DNA from: Planctomycetia bacterium
Lineage (GTDB): Bacteria > Planctomycetota > Planctomycetia > Pirellulales > UBA1268
DNA length: 6,309 nucleotides
Assembly: GCA_009919445.1 (NCBI GenBank)
Contig: RGBY01000147.1
Span: forward strand, 1-6,309
Direction: 5' to 3'
Shown: positions 5,662-6,309 of the stretch, one piece after another
Numbering within the stretch: the first letter of the stretch is position 1
Layout: each line of letters starts with the position of its first letter
The notes under the pieces: model-generated
What the model was told of the DNA's origin: nothing
Seen by the model: the letters and a program-made list of their open reading frames with translations, nothing else
Database searches by the model: none
Translations under genes and position numbers: made by a program

Positions 5662-6309
5662 ATGAACGCATCCACGATCCGCGTCATGCTCGTTGAAGAC
5701 AACACCGACTACCGGGAGGTTGTCGCACTGGCAATCACCGAGCAAAACGACATGACCCTCAGCGGTCAATTCGGGACGACCGAAATTGCCCTTCGTGAAC
5801 TCGGGGCAACCCCAGCGTCCGAGCAGCCTGACATCCTGCTGCTTGACCTTCGACTACCCGGCATGAATGGCCTGGCAGCGATTCCACTGTTCCACGCTGC
5901 CGCACCGGCAACCCGCATTATTGTGCTGTCGCAGTCTGATGATCCGCATGACATTACCCAGGCCATCACGGCAGGCGTATCAGGCTATCTCTTGAAGCAG
6001 GCCTCGCTCAACGAGCTGACCGATGGCATCCGCACCGTGGCCAGTGGCGGAGCTTCGCTTGATAAAGATGTGGCTCGCTACATCCTCAAAACCATACAAC
6101 AGCCGGTGATTGCCCAAGAAGACCTGCTCTCCGAGCGAGAGCAGGAGGTGCTGAAACTACTCGCTGAGGGATTGGCGAAGAAGGAAATTGCAGCCCGTCT
6201 GGACCTCAGCTATTCAACTGTCGATAGCCATGTGACACGAATCTACGAAAAGCTCGACGTCCGCAATGCCCCAGCGGCCGTCGGCAAGGCATTCCGGACC
6301 GGGTTGCTC
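5662..6309 (+). CDS. NarL/FixJ-family response regulator, last residues cut by window edge
   Basis: DNA-binding response regulator, probable partner of the upstream kinase: it starts 21 nt after the kinase stop, on the same strand, and is of the class that pairs with HisKA_3 kinases. Seen: 216 residues without a stop. The receiver domain (5-125) has acidic residues E12-D13, phospho-acceptor Asp62 in ILLLDLRLPGMNG, the switch Ser90 in IIVLSQSD, and Lys112 in GYLLKQ. A short linker leads to a LuxR-type helix-turn-helix (about 156-216): LSEREQEVLKLLAEGLAKKE, then IAARLDLSYSTVDSHVTRIY with its recognition helix, then EKLDVRN. Length and motifs indicate that only the last few residues are missing. 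AAGG at 5645-5648 is the best ribosome site, slightly far from the ATG, so translation may be partly coupled to the kinase gene. Its DNA targets are unknown; the divergent promoter region at 3405-3618 is the obvious candidate. Confidence 0.94.
   Translation, partial: MNASTIRVMLVEDNTDYREVVALAITEQNDMTLSGQFGTTEIALRELGATPASEQPDILLLDLRLPGMNGLAAIPLFHAAAPATRIIVLSQSDDPHDITQAITAGVSGYLLKQASLNELTDGIRTVASGGASLDKDVARYILKTIQQPVIAQEDLLSEREQEVLKLLAEGLAKKEIAARLDLSYSTVDSHVTRIYEKLDVRNAPAAVGKAFRTGLL

Overview
The window comes from a moderately GC-rich bacterial chromosome (roughly 58-60% G+C by eye). The closest taxonomic hint is the Planctomycetota/PVC group: a discoidin-domain sensor kinase, a compact OPT transporter, and intergenic 'gctcgcgg...' repeat DNA. 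No rRNA or other firm marker is present, so this assignment is tentative. There are four real genes in two divergent pairs. No mobile element, tRNA, rRNA or CRISPR array is visible.

Left half, minus strand: a 3'-truncated asparagine-synthase-family amidotransferase (1-1346) carries all the landmarks of N-acetylglutaminylglutamine amidotransferase, which makes the osmolyte NAGGN. Its partner genes (the dipeptide synthetase ngg and the associated peptidase) would be expected beyond the left edge. Upstream is a roughly 400-bp non-coding stretch holding a candidate structured leader, GC-rich direct repeats, and a terminator for the next gene. That next gene (1746-3395, minus) is an OPT-family oligopeptide transporter. 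It appears to lack the central PFPxGxAxAE-type segment that most relatives have.

Right half, plus strand: after a roughly 220-bp divergent intergenic region rich in short repeats and dyads, there is a two-gene operon. The first gene is an exported, membrane-anchored histidine kinase with two discoidin-like (F5/8 type C) extracytoplasmic modules plus a third partial one, a single transmembrane helix and a HisKA_3-type catalytic core (3619-5640). Twenty-one bases later comes a NarL/FixJ response regulator (5662 to the right edge), complete except for its last few residues.

Inference: the kinase probably binds a glycan- or peptide-like ligand outside the cytoplasm, and the regulator acts on nearby promoters. 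The divergent OPT gene and, less certainly, the NAGGN gene are candidate targets. This linkage rests only on gene order and on repeats in the shared intergenic region.
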